Below are positions 4,473 through 5,576 of a stretch of 5,576 nucleotides of DNA, in pieces (the first letter of the stretch is position 1; each line of letters begins with the position of its first letter). Both the position numbers and the translations under genes were made by a program. The notes under the pieces are model-generated. The model was not told the origin of the DNA and did not search any database. It worked only from the letters and a program-made list of their open reading frames with translations. Source of the stretch: Bacillota bacterium (GTDB taxonomy: Bacteria > Bacillota > Clostridia > Oscillospirales > Ruminococcaceae); NCBI GenBank assembly GCA_029550985.1, contig JAKPGH010000084.1:1-5576 (forward strand). The letters run 5' to 3'.

Positions 4473-5576
4473 ATGGATTCACTGGATAGTTTTGACCAGG
4501 TATTTCAATGGGTGAGCGAGTATTGCAAGGGGCATCTGTCGGAAATTGCCCACACCCTTTGGATCAAGGACATCGAACCGGTAGGCTTTGCCGATTCGAC
4601 CGCGTATTTGCGGGTAAAAACCAAGTTTAAGCAAAGCATTGTGCAGGAAAAGTACGCCGACCTGCTGGCCAAAGGCTACGAGCAGGTGTTGGGTTTTCCT
4701 GTGAAAATCAAAATCGAGTGCGCGGAAGAAGCCCCCGCTCCCGCCCCGGCGGAAACGCCCGAACTGGGCCCGGAATACGAGTACACCTTTGAAACCTTTG
4801 TGGTGGGCCCCTCCAACAAGTTTGCCCACGCGGCGTCCTTAGCGGTGGCGGCCAACCCCGGCGGCGCTTACAATCCTCTGTTTATCTACGGCGCTTCCGG
4901 ATTGGGAAAAACCCATCTGCTCACCGCGGTCTACACCGAAATCGCCAAGAACTTCCCCGAAAAGAAGCAGATCTTCGTCAAGGGCGAGGAGTTTACCAAC
5001 GAGCTGATCAACGCCATTTCGGAGCAGACCACCAAGCAGTTCCACGAAAAATACCGCTCCGCCGACGTCCTCCACATGGACGACGTCCAGTTCATCGGCG
5101 GCAAGGAAAGCACCCAGGAGGAGTTCTTCCACACCTTCAATTCCCTCTATCAGGAGGGAAAACAGATTATTCTCACCTCCGACCGGCCGCCGAAAGAAAT
5201 CAAAACCCTGGAGGAGAGGCTGCGCACCCGCTTTGAATGGGGCCTTTTGGCCGACGTGCAGCCCCCCGACTTTGAGACCCGAACCGCCATCATCCACCGG
5301 AAGGCGGAGCAGATCGGCATCGAGGTGCCCACCGAAGTGGCGGAATACATCGCCCACCGGCTGAAGACCAACATCCGCCAGCTGGAAGGAGCGGTGAAAA
5401 AGCTCAAGGCCTACCAGATGCTTCAGGGCTCCCCCCCTTCCATTATGGTGGCGCAGAATACCATCCGGGACATCCTCAACGACAACCAGCCGGTTCCCGT
5501 CACCATCGACCGCATCATTTCGGAAGTGGCCAGAACCTTCGGGGTTTCCGCCGCCGACATCCGCTCCAACAAGCGG
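4473..5576 (+). CDS. dnaA: DnaA, chromosomal replication initiator, cut by window edge before the helix-turn-helix
   Basis: Seen: 368 codons open to the window end. Domain I is about 1-82 (W30 in AHTLWIKDIEP). A short Pro/Ala/Glu linker fills about 83-100, then the AAA+ domain. Motifs in order are GPSNKFAHAA (112-121), Walker A GASGLGKT (140-147), Walker B HMDDVQF (201-207), sensor I ILTSDRPP (233-240), the arginine-finger box RLRTRFEWGL (249-258, R253) and sensor II NIRQLEGAV (300-308, R302). Domain IV begins near 343, and the sequence ends at ADIRSNKR, before most of the DNA-binding helix-turn-helix. Known: ATP-bound DnaA binds DnaA boxes, melts oriC and recruits the helicase, and it represses its own gene in many bacteria. 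Start: AAGGAG lies 6 nt upstream of the ATG. GASGLGKT is a variant of the more common GGxGLGKT and keeps the essential lysine and threonine. Confidence 0.98.
   Translation, partial: MDSLDSFDQVFQWVSEYCKGHLSEIAHTLWIKDIEPVGFADSTAYLRVKTKFKQSIVQEKYADLLAKGYEQVLGFPVKIKIECAEEAPAPAPAETPELGPEYEYTFETFVVGPSNKFAHAASLAVAANPGGAYNPLFIYGASGLGKTHLLTAVYTEIAKNFPEKKQIFVKGEEFTNELINAISEQTTKQFHEKYRSADVLHMDDVQFIGGKESTQEEFFHTFNSLYQEGKQIILTSDRPPKEIKTLEERLRTRFEWGLLADVQPPDFETRTAIIHRKAEQIGIEVPTEVAEYIAHRLKTNIRQLEGAVKKLKAYQMLQGSPPSIMVAQNTIRDILNDNQPVPVTIDRIISEVARTFGVSAADIRSNKR

Noticed and set aside
4479..5407. Several minus-strand open frames opposite dnaA
   Set aside because: They are shadows of the dnaA codon pattern in GC-rich sequence. 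DnaA motifs are continuous on the plus strand.
1..5576. Search for a novel system, mobile element, CRISPR array, tRNA or toxin-antitoxin pair
   Set aside because: All coding space is explained by conserved origin-proximal genes. No direct-repeat arrays, transposase motifs, tRNA-like cloverleaf or foreign-looking genes were seen.

Overview
This window looks like the replication-origin neighbourhood of a Firmicute, most likely a fairly GC-rich member of the Clostridia. The Oscillospiraceae/Ruminococcaceae are my best guess, from the protein style: a Jag with a long linker, a YidC with a long loop and tail, and a DnaA P-loop reading GASGLGKT. That placement is inference and no database was searched. 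Gene order is the classic one: mnmE - jag - yidC - yidD - rnpA - rpmH on the minus strand, then a gene-free origin region, then dnaA on the plus strand. Transcription runs outward from the origin on both sides.

Minus-strand side (1-3911, read right to left): rpmH (ribosomal protein L34), rnpA (RNase P protein), yidD (insertion efficiency factor), yidC (membrane insertase), jag/khpB (KH-R3H RNA-binding protein) and the first two thirds or so of the N-terminal half of mnmE (tRNA U34 modification GTPase), cut by the window edge inside its P-loop. rnpA, yidD, yidC and jag are closely packed, and yidD overlaps yidC by 25 nt. Two hairpins followed by T-runs break up the block: one between rpmH and rnpA, which probably trims rnpA expression relative to L34, and one after jag, which probably ends most transcripts before mnmE.

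Central region (3912-4472): 561 bases without a believable gene. It holds two outward-facing promoters, one for rpmH with perfect -35 and -10 hexamers and one for dnaA with an extended -10. It also holds three consensus DnaA boxes plus two one-mismatch boxes, an AT-rich stretch, and a possible attenuator in the dnaA leader. A DnaA box abuts the -35 element of each promoter in mirror-image arrangement, so DnaA protein may tune both its own gene and the rpmH operon.

Plus-strand side (4473-5576): dnaA from its start through the AAA+ domain to the edge of domain IV, with the helix-turn-helix lying beyond the window.

Together the genes link replication initiation to ribosome, RNase P, membrane-insertion and tRNA-modification functions. 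I see no mobile element, CRISPR array, tRNA or rRNA, and no undescribed multi-gene system. The points worth a second look are regulatory.
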